DNA of 64,000 bases from Roseburia sp. (GCA_023667765.1 JAMOZS010000005.1:1-64000), one strand, 5' to 3'. Shown: positions 34,708-44,166, counted from the stretch's first letter. Numbers and translations are program-made. Notes: a model not told the origin generated them from the letters alone.

Positions 34708-35676
34708 CTATCCTGTGCGCTGCACATTAAATTTTATATTTTTCTCTGCGCCATGCTTTTTTATTTTTTCATATATCCTGCCGATACGCTTGTCCAAAAT
34801 CAAAAGAACGCCATTGCTTAAAAGACGAAATACCATAACGAAGCCCCGGGCCCTGACCCGCCCCCGAAATACGGCCTGTTCAAAATCCGCAGTAAGCCTG
34901 ATATTCTCGGGTCTTCCCATCCAGGGTAATAAGATACTATAGACGGCCAACAGATAGCCCGTTGTATCGGGAGAACCGGTTCCAATCAGAAGCTCCGCCT
35001 GCAGGCTCCTTGGCCTGATATGCCTCATAATCCTGCCGAAGCGTCTGCCTGCATGTCCCAGCAGTCCCCGGGTATCCTTCTGCTGCAAAAGCTCTGTATA
35101 AAAAGTGATATTCTCAAATATGTCTTTTATTTTATCATATATCTTTTGAATTGTGTACTTTATCTTTTCGAGTTTGGATAACTTTTGTTCCTCTCCCGAC
35201 AGGGTTTTAGCAGAATCGGATGTACTCTCGTCTTTTGATGCCTCCCGCTGTTGTCCCTGCATTTTCTCGCTCTTTGGTGTTTCGCTGTCCTGTCTTACCC
35301 CGCCCGGATTCGCCTCTTTTCGATTTTCCTTCTTCTCCCCGGTCTCTTCCTTGGCCTGCTCGGCTTTTTTTCCGCGCCTCTTCTTTTGCCGCGCCTTATC
35401 CTTACCGGCCTTTTTATGTGTTTCCTTATCCCGGCCGCTTCCGGAGGAGCTGTATAATGTGAAAAATGCCAGCTTTACCCTGAAATCTCCCGGCTCGGGA
35501 TAGCTGTAACAGAAGCGGAGCAGACCAAAAAGCCAGGAAGCCCGCAGCCTTACCGTAAATTCCTCTGCCGTTCGATTCAGATACACCTTATAACCAATCG
35601 GGAAAAACAATAGTAACAGCAAAAACGCTATGATGATTCCCAATAGAATAAGCAATATTTTTCCCAAAGTCAGCAT
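34708..35676 (-). CDS. ytfI: DUF2953 domain-containing protein (YtfI-like)
   Basis: A 322-aa membrane-anchored protein. One N-terminal helix (residues ~4-24, ILLILLGIIIAFLLLLLFF) precedes a beta-like region, a long low-complexity Lys/Glu/Ser linker (~85-160), and the DUF2953 C-terminal part (LLGHAGRRFGRIMRHIRPRS, then GTGSPDTTGYLLAVYSILLP). ATG 35676 has GGAG eight bases upstream and is preferred to the start at 35721. Paired with gerW/ytfJ; role in sporulation or germination is inferred from that pairing. Confidence 0.88.
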   Translation of the reverse strand: MLTLGKILLILLGIIIAFLLLLLFFPIGYKVYLNRTAEEFTVRLRASWLFGLLRFCYSYPEPGDFRVKLAFFTLYSSSGSGRDKETHKKAGKDKARQKKRRGKKAEQAKEETGEKKENRKEANPGGVRQDSETPKSEKMQGQQREASKDESTSDSAKTLSGEEQKLSKLEKIKYTIQKIYDKIKDIFENITFYTELLQQKDTRGLLGHAGRRFGRIMRHIRPRSLQAELLIGTGSPDTTGYLLAVYSILLPWMGRPENIRLTADFEQAVFRGRVRARGFVMVFRLLSNGVLLILDKRIGRIYEKIKKHGAEKNIKFNVQRTG

Positions 35677-35993
35677 AATAAATACTCCTTCAGAGCACAA
35701 CCCCCCCGCCGTTCCATGCACTCAAGCACAATCTGCTGCACGAGGGCAAGAGCTTCTTCTCTATCGGAAGCAAGACCGACCACATAGGGAGGATTTTTTT
35801 GATAATAGCTCTGTACCAGCTGCCTTGCCTGATAAATTTCCAATTGGTCGCTGGGGTTTCTGGAAAGAGCGATAATCGTCTCCCCACAGGAAATCGGTTT
35901 ATTTTGCAGCTTATTTTTTATTCTATCCACTTTATCAGCGCTAATGCCCTCACCCAAATAAAGATTCGGGGCAAAAATAAGCCTTTCCTTCAT
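35670..35993 (-). CDS. Hypothetical protein, 107 aa
   Basis: A 107-aa soluble protein, MKERLIFAPNLYLGEGISAD onwards, ending GGCALKEYLLC. No membrane segment; the composition is ordinary. It overlaps the ytfI-like start by 7 bp, so it is the first gene of the 107-aa/ytfI/ytfJ unit, downstream of a promoter at 36047-36075. I do not recognise the family; overlap with ytfI and codon use similar to neighbours support it as real. Confidence 0.7.
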   Translation of the reverse strand: MKERLIFAPNLYLGEGISADKVDRIKNKLQNKPISCGETIIALSRNPSDQLEIYQARQLVQSYYQKNPPYVVGLASDREEALALVQQIVLECMERRGGCALKEYLLC

Positions 35994-36023
35994 GTATCAG
36001 CTTTCCCTCCGGGTAATCAAGTA

Positions 36024-36075
36024 GTGTCTAAACACACTTCCTGTTCATTATAGCATATATTTCCAATTTTGTAAC
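36024..36075 (-). promoter_or_regulatory. Promoter of the 107-aa/ytfI/ytfJ unit
   Basis: Minus strand: GTTACA (36070-36075), 17-bp spacer, TATAAT (36047-36052). A small palindrome, GTGTCTAAACAC (36024-36035), lies just beyond the predicted start and might be an operator. The rest of 36076-36154 shows nothing clear. Confidence 0.6.
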
Positions 36076-36154
36076 CCATAAATACGCTATCCTGCCCCGT
36101 TTCGTTACAGTTCAGCCTTCCGCCACCCCCAATGCTGCCCCTATCGGCGTCCCG

Positions 36155-36610
36155 TCAGCCTATATCGACATTCTTTCCCCACGAATAGTTCTTTTTCATT
36201 TCCAGATATTCATTATATGCCTTTTCCATAATCTGCTTTTCGTTTGTAAATTTCAAAAGATGAATAGCCTCATGATACTTATAATAACCCGAATCCTCAA
36301 AGAATTCCTCCTTCTGAGGCTTACTGTAATAGCTGTCCGCCGTCATCAGATACCAGTGAACCTCCTTTTCCACAACATCATCCGGTACGGTAAAGGTATA
36401 TTCGCTCTTTCCGATATATCGGATAATCCGGGCCTTAACCCCCGCTTCCTCCTGCACCTCCCTCAAAGCAGTATCCTTATAATCCTCATTTTCCTCCAGC
36501 GTCCCCTTGGGAAGAACCCAGCCCTCGTACTTATTTTTGATATTTTTATACAGAAGCAGAATTTTTCCCCGAAAAATCACCACTCCTCCACAGCTTACCG
36601 CCTCAATCAT
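36155..36610 (-). CDS. NUDIX hydrolase
   Basis: A 151-aa NUDIX protein. The Nudix box is near perfect: GTLEENEDYKDTALREVQEE with the following AGV (residues ~36-58), where REVQEE supplies the metal-binding glutamates. WVLPKGTLE precedes it. The substrate (diadenosine tetraphosphate, oxidised nucleotides, other) cannot be read from the sequence, although the small size and WxxPKG form resemble Ap4A hydrolases. Last gene of the U32-rodA-PBP row, 18 bp after the PBP stop. Confidence 0.93.
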   Translation of the reverse strand: MIEAVSCGGVVIFRGKILLLYKNIKNKYEGWVLPKGTLEENEDYKDTALREVQEEAGVKARIIRYIGKSEYTFTVPDDVVEKEVHWYLMTADSYYSKPQKEEFFEDSGYYKYHEAIHLLKFTNEKQIMEKAYNEYLEMKKNYSWGKNVDIG

Positions 36611-36628
36611 ACCGTTTCCTCCGTAAAA

Positions 36629-38140
36629 CTATTTTTCCTCAAAATAAGCATCCAATATACGCTTTGCCAAAGGTACTGCATAATCGCCTCCGGAACCGGC
36701 TCCCTCCAGAATAATCGTAATACATACCTCCGGATTCTCGGCGGGAGCAAAACCTGTAAACCATGCGTGACTGTCCCCTTTTATATCATTGTACTCTGCC
36801 GATCCGGTCTTCCCCGCCGCCGTATAGGAAAGCCCCGACAGCTTCGTAGCCGTGCCCTCCTCCACGACCGCCGTCATAAACTCCCTGAGAACAGCCGCTT
36901 CCGTTTCACTCATCAATCTGCCGCCGCTGACCGGCCGAAAGCTTTTTACGACAGTCCCCGTCGCACTTTTTACACTGTCCACCAGATAAGGCGTCATCAA
37001 CTCGCCCCCGTTTGCAATGGCACAGGTAATCATATTCAGATGCAGGGGCGTCATCTGGGTACGCCCCTGTCCGATGGAAGTCTGCATCATCTCGGCAGTT
37101 TCCTCCCCCTCCGCCGGAATATGAACTGCGCTTTTGCTGTAATTTAAAGCAAAGGGCAATTCCTTTCCGAACAGAAGCTCTCCCAGCGTATTGGCAAAAG
37201 CGGTACGATTCAGACTCATACCAATATTGGCAAAAGAGGAATTACAGGACTTGGCAAAGGAGCGCTCAAGGCTTACGACACCGTGATTGGCTCCATGATA
37301 ACAGCTGATTTTATCATTGCCCAATCGATAGGCGCCATTGCACTGATAACTGTATTTATCATAACTGTCAGGATTCTCTCTGATATACTCCAAAGCCGTT
37401 AAAATCTTAAAGGTGGAGCCCGGAGGATAAAGCCCCTGAGTGGCACGATTAACCAGCACCGAATTGGTCGAATCCTCTATTAATTCCTGCCAGATATCGG
37501 AAATCTCGTTAGGATTAAAATCAGGATTCGATACCATGGCAAGCACCCTGCCGGTTTTAACCTCTGTAACCATAACGGCTCCCCTGTACATTCCCAGCTG
37601 TCTGTCCGCCTCCTCCTGCAGCCGTACATTCAGAGTAGTATACACATTATCCCCCGGATTTTTCACCCCTGCCACATCGTTGGCTACCTTTGCACTGAGG
37701 GGAATGCTTGTGTTAATCAGATAATAATTCGCCAGGGACTCCACTCCCATTTTGCCCTGCGTCGAATATCCCACAACATGAGAAAACAAATTGGCATAAG
37801 GATATACTCTCCGTTCCTCCTGCCCCTCCTCCAACACGGTTTGGGCCAGCACCTGACCGTCACCGGAAAAGATACTGCCTCTGTAATTGCGGGAAAGAAG
37901 TATCTCCTGCCGGGAATTATAGCTGTTGTTCAACATCTCCTGTTCGCTGGTGGCCACAAAATGACATAAATATACTATCAATCCCGCAAAAACCGCCAGG
38001 AAAAAGGCCGTGGTCAGACGGATTTCCCTCCAGCTGCCCATGGGACGCAAGCTACCCATGGGACGCTTCTTACCCGGAGCTTTCTTATCCGAATCCTTAT
38101 CCAAAGTCGTTTCACTCAGGACTTTCTTTTCTTCTGACAA
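36629..38140 (-). CDS. Class B penicillin-binding protein (PbpA/FtsI-like transpeptidase)
   Basis: A 503-aa peptidoglycan transpeptidase with a short cytoplasmic tail, one membrane helix (~residues 41-63) and an extracellular dimerisation plus transpeptidase part. Active-site motifs are STFK (~242, catalytic Ser), SCN (~298, SxN) and KTG (~444, AGKTGSAE). The tail holds a PMGSLRPMGSW repeat. TTG 38140 is proposed as start because GGGAGG lies 8 bp upstream; the open frame to 38188 overlaps rodA more. Paired with a RodA/FtsW gene, so together they should form a SEDS polymerase-bPBP complex for elongation or spore cortex. Confidence 0.92.
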   Translation of the reverse strand: MSEEKKVLSETTLDKDSDKKAPGKKRPMGSLRPMGSWREIRLTTAFFLAVFAGLIVYLCHFVATSEQEMLNNSYNSRQEILLSRNYRGSIFSGDGQVLAQTVLEEGQEERRVYPYANLFSHVVGYSTQGKMGVESLANYYLINTSIPLSAKVANDVAGVKNPGDNVYTTLNVRLQEEADRQLGMYRGAVMVTEVKTGRVLAMVSNPDFNPNEISDIWQELIEDSTNSVLVNRATQGLYPPGSTFKILTALEYIRENPDSYDKYSYQCNGAYRLGNDKISCYHGANHGVVSLERSFAKSCNSSFANIGMSLNRTAFANTLGELLFGKELPFALNYSKSAVHIPAEGEETAEMMQTSIGQGRTQMTPLHLNMITCAIANGGELMTPYLVDSVKSATGTVVKSFRPVSGGRLMSETEAAVLREFMTAVVEEGTATKLSGLSYTAAGKTGSAEYNDIKGDSHAWFTGFAPAENPEVCITIILEGAGSGGDYAVPLAKRILDAYFEEK

Positions 38141-39461
38141 CTCTTCTGCCTCCCTCCCGCTGTAATCTGATATAAATACCCTGCACAATAAAAAACATCA
38201 TCATTGTGGTCAAAACCGAAGTTCCCCCGTAACTGATAAACGGCAGAGTCACCCCTGTCAGGGGAATAAATTTAATGCCGCCTCCAATCGTAAGAAAAAT
38301 CTGGAACACATACATAATTGCAATACCATATACAATAATCTGATAAAACTTATCATGAATCTGCACGGCTATCTCCATCATCATAATAAAGCTGCTCAGA
38401 CAAATCAAAATCACACAGATACCGGTTATCACTCCCAGCTCCTCGCAAAAGGAAGAGAAAATAAAATCTGCATCCACAAAGGGAATGGCCTTAGGATTGC
38501 CCTTAAACAGTCCCATACCGAACCAATTGCCGCTGCCTATGGCAAACAGAGACTGGGTTATCTGATACCCCTGATTGTCAATATAACTCCAGGGGTCCTG
38601 CCATGCCAGCACTCTGATACGCACATGGTCAAAAATCAGATAGGCAATATACGCCGCCCCGCTTCCGCCGACAGCCCCCGCCAGCATATACAGATAATTC
38701 CTCGTAGCAATAAACACCACAAAAACAAAACCCACAAAAAAGATTAACGCGCTTCCCAAATCTGTGGAAATCACCAAAATAATCACATGCAGCCCCGCTA
38801 CAACGGCCGTGATAAAGACCTGCATAAAAGAAGTGTTCTCCCAGAGGCTTGCCGCCAGGAAAAACAGAAACAATATCTTAACCAGCTCCGAGGGCTGAAA
38901 GGTAATTCCCCATAAACTGAAGGATATCTTAGAACCTCTGGTAATCTCTCCAAAAATCAAAACCCCGCTTAACATAGTAATTCCCAGCAACGCATAAACC
39001 CATGTGAGCTTCTTTAAGAAACGTATTTTTGTAAGCAGATACGGAATCAGCATGGAAAGCACCAGAGAACCGATTACTATAATATACTGACGGACTGCCT
39101 TCCGAAAAGATAATCGCGAAATCATGCATAAACCCAGGCTTAACAGCAGACACATATTGTTTAACAGGAGCCGATTCATTCTCTCATAAATCAGGGGCGC
39201 CAGCTTAAGCGCCGTTATCAGCAAGACCTGGACAAACAGATAAAAAAACAAATACTGCATATCCTTACTAAACAGGATTAATTGATAGAAGCAAAAAAAC
39301 TGTATCAAAAAAATCAGAATACTCTGGATACCGCAGACTATTCTGCGCTGGCTTTCTCTGGGGTAACGAAAGGCATAAAAATCCAACAGGGTAAACAAAA
39401 CCATCCCCGCCGTCACAAAATATTTTGAAAGCTCTGCTATATATTTCAGCGTTTCCTGCAT
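38112..39461 (-). CDS. SEDS family peptidoglycan glycosyltransferase (RodA/FtsW/SpoVE)
   Basis: A 449-aa polytopic protein with ~12 membrane segments. SEDS marks: PSELVKILFLFFLAASLW, STDLGSALIFF (catalytic-Asp region DLGSA), GSGNWFGMGLFKGNPKAIPFVDADFIFS, and near the C-terminus PLTGVTLPFISYGGTS. It polymerises glycan strands from lipid II with the adjacent class B PBP. The extra N-terminal membrane region (~120 residues before the core) is longer than in RodA. Start uncertain: ATG 39461 has GAGG six bases upstream; ATG 39473 and 39467 are alternatives. Overlaps the PBP start by ~29 bp. Confidence 0.92.
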   Translation of the reverse strand: MQETLKYIAELSKYFVTAGMVLFTLLDFYAFRYPRESQRRIVCGIQSILIFLIQFFCFYQLILFSKDMQYLFFYLFVQVLLITALKLAPLIYERMNRLLLNNMCLLLSLGLCMISRLSFRKAVRQYIIVIGSLVLSMLIPYLLTKIRFLKKLTWVYALLGITMLSGVLIFGEITRGSKISFSLWGITFQPSELVKILFLFFLAASLWENTSFMQVFITAVVAGLHVIILVISTDLGSALIFFVGFVFVVFIATRNYLYMLAGAVGGSGAAYIAYLIFDHVRIRVLAWQDPWSYIDNQGYQITQSLFAIGSGNWFGMGLFKGNPKAIPFVDADFIFSSFCEELGVITGICVILICLSSFIMMMEIAVQIHDKFYQIIVYGIAIMYVFQIFLTIGGGIKFIPLTGVTLPFISYGGTSVLTTMMMFFIVQGIYIRLQREGGRRVVRRKESPE

Positions 39462-39486
39462 ACTCATCCTCATTCCCGGACTTCTC

Positions 39487-41709
39487 TCACTCCACACCGC
39501 GTTTTTCATGTCCTGTAGTAAATTCCTTATAGGGAGGAGACGCTCCCTGTTCCTCCTGCTCAAAGAAATCCAGAACCTGCAAAACCTCCTGCGCCGTTTC
39601 CACTGTAAACTGCAGTCTCAACACAGAAAGCTTTTTAAGCCTCTCCAAATCCCTGTGCAGGGAAAGCGGAACACTGTTATAAATAATATTCATACAGCTC
39701 CTGCAATGAAGCTCTACAGGAAATTCCTTTTGATAACGGTCCTTTAAATACATCAGCCCGTTCTCACAGTCGGTGCCCCTCCTGCAGCCTGCGGTGGAAT
39801 TGGCCACACAGTTTGCGGTAAGCATCATGGGAATTCTGCCATATATTATCTGTTCTGGGGAATAACGAAAGGCATATTTTAAAAGCTCCCTTTTCTCAGC
39901 CGCCTTAAGCTCCAGCGGCATACAAACACCCTCTATTTTATCTCCGATTCCCTCCAGCCCTTCCAGGCAATTCAAACTATAATGATTCCACAGATACAGG
40001 CCTGCATCCGTATAAATGCTACCCGCATAGCTCCTCTCCTTCAAAAAAGAAAGCTCCTCCGGATTACGAACCAAAAAGCCGCAAAAGACATCCTGATTCG
40101 CAAGCGCCGCCCGATATACCTCCTCCAGCCAGTCGGAATCGGATATCCGCAAAACATAGGGCAATGCGATAATACAGTCACAGATATCCTTTACTGCAAT
40201 GCATTGTTCCAAAACAAACTCTTTTTTATGCTGAAATAATTCGCCTTCTATATAGATTCTCTTAACAGTGCTCTCTTTCCGAGTCAAAAGCCATTGCAGA
40301 ACCGCCTCCAGCTGATGCCCGTTCCTCACGGATACCGAGAGGCTCCTGCCTGAATACTTGCGGGGTTTACCAGACAACGCATCCTCTTTTATCTCTGTCT
40401 CTAAGCCTTCCTTCTGCTCCCTTCGCTCCTTAAAACCGTTCTGCTTAAGGATAGCCTCCTCCAGACGATAAACCGCAAGTCTTCTAAGCTCATTCATCGC
40501 CTTTAAGGGATAAAATGCCTGCTCGTCCAATATTGTCTTGAGCCTGTCCAGACAAAAACAGGTATCTCCCAGTTTACTCAGCTGCTGTCTCACATTTTCA
40601 TCCGATATGGGCTGCTTACAGGCAACCTGTACCCTTTCGCCAATCGCTTCAACCTGAAGCGTTCCGTATGAGAATACAAGCCGTGCCGGCTTTCCCGCCT
40701 CAAAATCCGCCCTGCCCGTTATGGAAAGCTTTGGCAGGTTATTGATATAAGCTTCCCTAATCTCCGTAACCAGAGCCTTATCGCTGCCATTGTAGGAGGG
40801 ACTCTCTATTGTGAGCATATCACGGCCGTTGTGCCTGAAATAATAACCGTCCTGTCGCTCGCTCCTAAGATAAAGCGCTGCCAGGCGCTGCATATCCTCT
40901 TTTTCCGGCTTTTGCCTATTACCGTTGTAATATCTGTCAATATATTTTCGATAGATTGCCGTCACACCCGCAGCATACTCCGGCTTTTTCATACGCCCCT
41001 CAATTTTCAGCGAATCCACACCCGCCTCCAAAAGCTGCGGCAATATTTCAAGAGTACACATATCCTTAAGACTTAAAGGATAACATTCTCCGCTGTTATA
41101 TCCGTTTCCTTTGACCTGATAGGGCAGCCGGCACGGCTGCGCGCATCTGCCCCGGTTTCCGCTCCTCCCTCCCAATATACTGCTAAAAAGACATTGTCCC
41201 GAATAACAGTAGCACATGGCGCCGTGAATAAAGCATTCCACCTCCAGGCCGCTGTGTTCTTTCAGTTCCTTGATTTCCTCCAGACTCAGTTCCCTTGCCG
41301 GAACAATACGACAAACTCCCATCTCTTTCAAAAGCTTTGCACCCAAAGCTCCCGTTATGGTCATTTGCGTGCTGGCATGCAGCTCCAAATCGGGAAAATA
41401 TTGTCTGACAAAAGAAAGAACGCCGATATCCTGGATAATGACCCCATCCAGTCCGCCCTCATAAAGGGGGCTCAGGTATCCATATAATTCCTGAAATTCC
41501 TTTTCCTTTACCAGCGTATTAACGGTTAAATACACTTTTCTGCCCCATAAATGCGCATAACGAAGGCAGGATAAAATCTCTTCCTCAGAAAAATTATCCG
41601 CATAAGCTCTTGCACCAAAGGCCCTGCCGCCAAGATATACCGCGTCAGCCCCGGCATGTATTGCGCCGTAAAAGCCTTCCTTATTTCCTGCAGGCGCCAA
41701 TAATTCCAC
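39487..41709 (-). CDS. U32 family peptidase with DUF3656 (RlhA/YdcP-like)
   Basis: A 740-aa U32 protein. The N-terminal TIM-barrel-like region begins VELLAPAGNKEGFYGAIHAG. The conserved U32 site CFIHGAMCYCYSGQC, followed by GRSGNRGRCAQPCR, carries the cysteines that coordinate an Fe-S cluster; LKIEGRMK follows, then a DUF3656-like insert. E. coli RlhA of this group makes 5-hydroxycytidine in 23S rRNA, so RNA hydroxylation is a plausible role. I use GTG 41709 (MELLAPAG) with AGAGG upstream, because ATG 41736 has no binding site. A terminator hairpin (41745-41768) lies immediately upstream. Confidence 0.9.
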   Translation of the reverse strand: MELLAPAGNKEGFYGAIHAGADAVYLGGRAFGARAYADNFSEEEILSCLRYAHLWGRKVYLTVNTLVKEKEFQELYGYLSPLYEGGLDGVIIQDIGVLSFVRQYFPDLELHASTQMTITGALGAKLLKEMGVCRIVPARELSLEEIKELKEHSGLEVECFIHGAMCYCYSGQCLFSSILGGRSGNRGRCAQPCRLPYQVKGNGYNSGECYPLSLKDMCTLEILPQLLEAGVDSLKIEGRMKKPEYAAGVTAIYRKYIDRYYNGNRQKPEKEDMQRLAALYLRSERQDGYYFRHNGRDMLTIESPSYNGSDKALVTEIREAYINNLPKLSITGRADFEAGKPARLVFSYGTLQVEAIGERVQVACKQPISDENVRQQLSKLGDTCFCLDRLKTILDEQAFYPLKAMNELRRLAVYRLEEAILKQNGFKERREQKEGLETEIKEDALSGKPRKYSGRSLSVSVRNGHQLEAVLQWLLTRKESTVKRIYIEGELFQHKKEFVLEQCIAVKDICDCIIALPYVLRISDSDWLEEVYRAALANQDVFCGFLVRNPEELSFLKERSYAGSIYTDAGLYLWNHYSLNCLEGLEGIGDKIEGVCMPLELKAAEKRELLKYAFRYSPEQIIYGRIPMMLTANCVANSTAGCRRGTDCENGLMYLKDRYQKEFPVELHCRSCMNIIYNSVPLSLHRDLERLKKLSVLRLQFTVETAQEVLQVLDFFEQEEQGASPPYKEFTTGHEKRGVE

Positions 41710-41739
41710 TGTTCCTCTCAATGCTGCTAACCTCATATC

Positions 41740-41768
41740 AAAAAAGCTGTCCGAATTTACGGACAGCT
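41740..41768 (-). terminator. Terminator after zapA
   Basis: Minus strand: perfect 9-bp stem AGCTGTCCG (41760-41768) and CGGACAGCT (41745-41753), loop of 6, then TTTTTT. It begins 5 bp beyond the zapA stop and ends ~31 bp before the U32 start, leaving no room for a separate promoter. Confidence 0.9.
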
Positions 41769-41773
41769 AAGTA

Positions 41774-42175
41774 TTATTTATCTTTTAACTCCGTTTCCAG
41801 GCGAATTATCTTCTTGGCATTCTCGTTCAGGTCTTTCCGCAGCTCCTTTGCCTTCTTTTCGGAATTTTCCAGCTTTATCTGCACAGATACCAATTCATGT
41901 TTTAAATCGTAAAGCTCCTTCTCCTTGGTCTGCAATTCCTCCTCCAACAGGGCAACCTGTTTTTTCGCTTTAAAATAATCGTCCGCAATATTAAGCTGCA
42001 AAAGCACTCCCTGCGTCTCCAGCGGCTGCCTCTTAAAGCTATCCACCTTCATATACTCATTTATCTTATTATTCACATAAGAGGCTATCCTTTGAAGATA
42101 CTCTTCACTCTCGTAGCCGCTTAATGTTAATACTCTGCCCCCGATAATCACCTCTGCATCTGTCTTTGAAGCCAT
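41774..42175 (-). CDS. zapA: Cell division protein ZapA
   Basis: A 133-aa ZapA. The N-terminal globular part (MASKTDAEVIIGGRVLTLSG, then YLQRIASYVNNKINEY) matches the family. The remaining ~80 residues form a long coiled coil, which makes it longer than the ~85-110 residues of many ZapA proteins. ZapA cross-links FtsZ filaments at the Z-ring. ATG 42175 is chosen from the family start and GGGGTGA upstream; the longer frame to 42280 is not supported. Followed by a strong terminator. Confidence 0.88.
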   Translation of the reverse strand: MASKTDAEVIIGGRVLTLSGYESEEYLQRIASYVNNKINEYMKVDSFKRQPLETQGVLLQLNIADDYFKAKKQVALLEEELQTKEKELYDLKHELVSVQIKLENSEKKAKELRKDLNENAKKIIRLETELKDK

Positions 42176-42300
42176 GAATGTCACCCCGCTAAATTCATTC
42201 CTGTGTAAAAACTCTCTGTCTATTATAGCGCATAACGGTATGTCAGGCAAGCATTTTTCTTCGGAGACCGGCGCTTTCATCCGTGTTTCTCTAAAGATTT

Positions 42301-43299
42301 TTAAAGATAACTTTCAAGGTGCTTATAGGCCAGTTCAGACACCACCCGGCCCCGGGGCGTTCGATTGATAAATCCATTTTTAATCAAATATGGCTCATAG
42401 ACATCCTCTATGGTACCTGCATCCTCCCCGATTGCCGCCGCCAGTGTATCCAGCCCCACCGGCCCGCCGTCAAACTTCTGAATCATAGTCAAAAGCATAT
42501 TACGGTCAATAGAATCCAAACCCAGCTTATCCACATCCATCAAATCCAAAGCCATCCGGGCAACCTGCTCCGTGATAATCCCATCATATTTTACCTGAGC
42601 AAAATCCCGCACCCTTTTCAGAATTCGATTTGCCAGCCTGGGAGTACCACGGCTTCGCCTTGCCATCTCCTCAGCGCCGGAAACCTCTATCTCTACATCC
42701 AATATCCGGGCGGAATGCATAATAATCTGCTGCAGCTCCTCCACTGTATAAAACTCCAAATGATGAATCATGCCAAACCGGTCCCGCAGCGGAGCCGTGA
42801 GCAGTCCGGCTCTGGTCGTAGCTCCCACCAGAGTAAACTTAGGCAAATCCAGACGGACAGACCGGGCAGTAGAACCTTTTCCTATCATAATATCGATACA
42901 ATAATCTTCCATAGCCGGATACAATACTTCTTCCACCTGACGATTCAGACGATGTATCTCATCTACAAAAAGTAAATCTCCTTCTTCCAGATTATTAAGA
43001 ATAGCGGCCATCTCTCCAGGCTTTTCAATGGCCGGACCGCTGGTTACCTTTAAATGGACTCCCATCTCATTTGCAATAATCCCGGCCAGAGTTGTCTTTC
43101 CCAAGCCAGGGGGGCCGTAAAAAAGCACATGATCCAATGCATCCCCACGCTGCCTCGCCGCCTGTATATAAATCTTTAAATTTTCCTTTACCTTCGTCTG
43201 ACCGATATAATCCTCCAGAGTCTGAGGCCTCAGAGTTCCCTCCAGCCTAACATCCTCTTCCATAATATCAGTCTCTATCATTCTTCTTGCCATAGACAC
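42301..43299 (-). CDS. ruvB: Holliday junction branch migration ATPase RuvB
   Basis: A 332-aa RuvB, the AAA+ motor that moves Holliday junctions together with RuvA. Walker [10 protein letters not shown] (residues 62-70), Walker [13 protein letters not shown], sensor 1 GATTRAG, the arginine-finger segment PLRDRFGM, and a C-terminal winged helix ([15 protein letters not shown]). Full length. 53 bp after ruvA, in the usual ruvA-ruvB order. Confidence 0.98.
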   Translation of the reverse strand: MSMARRMIETDIMEEDVRLEGTLRPQTLEDYIGQTKVKENLKIYIQAARQRGDALDHVLFYGPPGLGKTTLAGIIANEMGVHLKVTSGPAIEKPGEMAAILNNLEEGDLLFVDEIHRLNRQVEEVLYPAMEDYCIDIMIGKGSTARSVRLDLPKFTLVGATTRAGLLTAPLRDRFGMIHHLEFYTVEELQQIIMHSARILDVEIEVSGAEEMARRSRGTPRLANRILKRVRDFAQVKYDGIITEQVARMALDLMDVDKLGLDSIDRNMLLTMIQKFDGGPVGLDTLAAAIGEDAGTIEDVYEPYLIKNGFINRTPRGRVVSELAYKHLESYL

Positions 43300-43352
43300 T
43301 TCCTCAATCTATTTATGGCGCTTCTTTTCAGAAAGCAGCCTTTACAGCATCT

Positions 43353-43961
43353 TTAGAACATCTTTTTTAGCGCTGCCTTCAGAATTTCACCGGAATCCAT
43401 ATTTTCAATAGCTTCCAGGGCGTTGACTGCCTTCATGCTCTCGGTAAGTCCATATCCCAGAGCCGTCAAAGCCTCCACAGCTTCCTTTTTTTCAAGCTGA
43501 TTTGTAAAGCTGTTTTTTACCGCTGTTGCCTCCACCTCTCTCTCGATGACAGAAGCATCTATCTTCAACTTATCCTTTAGTTCCAGAATCAGCCGCTCCG
43601 CCGTTCTTGCCCCAATGCCCGGCGCCTTTGATATCGCTTTCATATCCCCCGAGACAATGGCAAAGCGCAGCGTATCAGCATCCATTACCGAAAGAATGGA
43701 CAATGCCCCCTTAGGGCCAATCCCGCTTACCGTAATGCATTTTTTGAATATTTCCAAATCATTTCTGGAGAGAAACCCATATAATAGAAAAGCGTCCTCC
43801 CTGACACAGGTATAGGTATAAAGCCTCACATGCTCTCCCACTCCGGGAAGTCTTGCCATTGTATCCGCTGAAATCCGAATATTATAACCAATGCCCCCGG
43901 TCTCCAGCACTACATTATCTTCCTCTATCAAATCAATTATACCATCCACAAATGCTATCAT
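43353..43961 (-). CDS. ruvA: Holliday junction DNA-binding protein RuvA
   Basis: A 202-aa RuvA, which holds the four-way junction flat for RuvB. Domain I (OB fold) begins MIAFVDGIIDLIEEDNVVLE; domain II has the two helix-hairpin-helix motifs, VSGIGPKGALSIL and APGIGARTAERLILELK; the C-terminal domain III (ALTALGYGLTESMKAV) contacts RuvB. Normal length. RuvC is absent here, as expected where RecU acts as the resolvase. Confidence 0.97.
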   Translation of the reverse strand: MIAFVDGIIDLIEEDNVVLETGGIGYNIRISADTMARLPGVGEHVRLYTYTCVREDAFLLYGFLSRNDLEIFKKCITVSGIGPKGALSILSVMDADTLRFAIVSGDMKAISKAPGIGARTAERLILELKDKLKIDASVIEREVEATAVKNSFTNQLEKKEAVEALTALGYGLTESMKAVNALEAIENMDSGEILKAALKKMF

Positions 43962-43978
43962 ACTGCTCTAACGCCTCT

Positions 43979-44140
43979 CTATATTTCCTCTGCAAGACAC
44001 AGACCGCAGACGGCGCCTTGCTCCTCAAGATAATCCTGCATCTGATTCAGCGCATCATCCTCATTGTCTGCAAATAAGATATTTTTGTAAATTTCCGTCT
44101 GCATATCCTCCGCCAGCGCCGTAACCTCATACATCTGCAT
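43979..44140 (-). CDS. Small acidic protein ahead of ruvA, 53 aa
   Basis: A 53-residue ORF, MQMYEVTALAEDMQTEIYKN to CLAEEI, with strong AGGAG seven bases before ATG 44140. It is acidic, has CGLC near its end (a possible redox or metal pair) and no membrane segment. It lies 17 bp before ruvA and reads in the same direction, so is probably the first gene of the ruvAB operon. A possible promoter (TTGCTC, 17 bp, TATGCT) is at 44167-44195. No family recognised. Confidence 0.65.
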   Translation of the reverse strand: MQMYEVTALAEDMQTEIYKNILFADNEDDALNQMQDYLEEQGAVCGLCLAEEI

Positions 44141-44166
44141 TGTCCTACTCCTTTTCTACTTATTCA

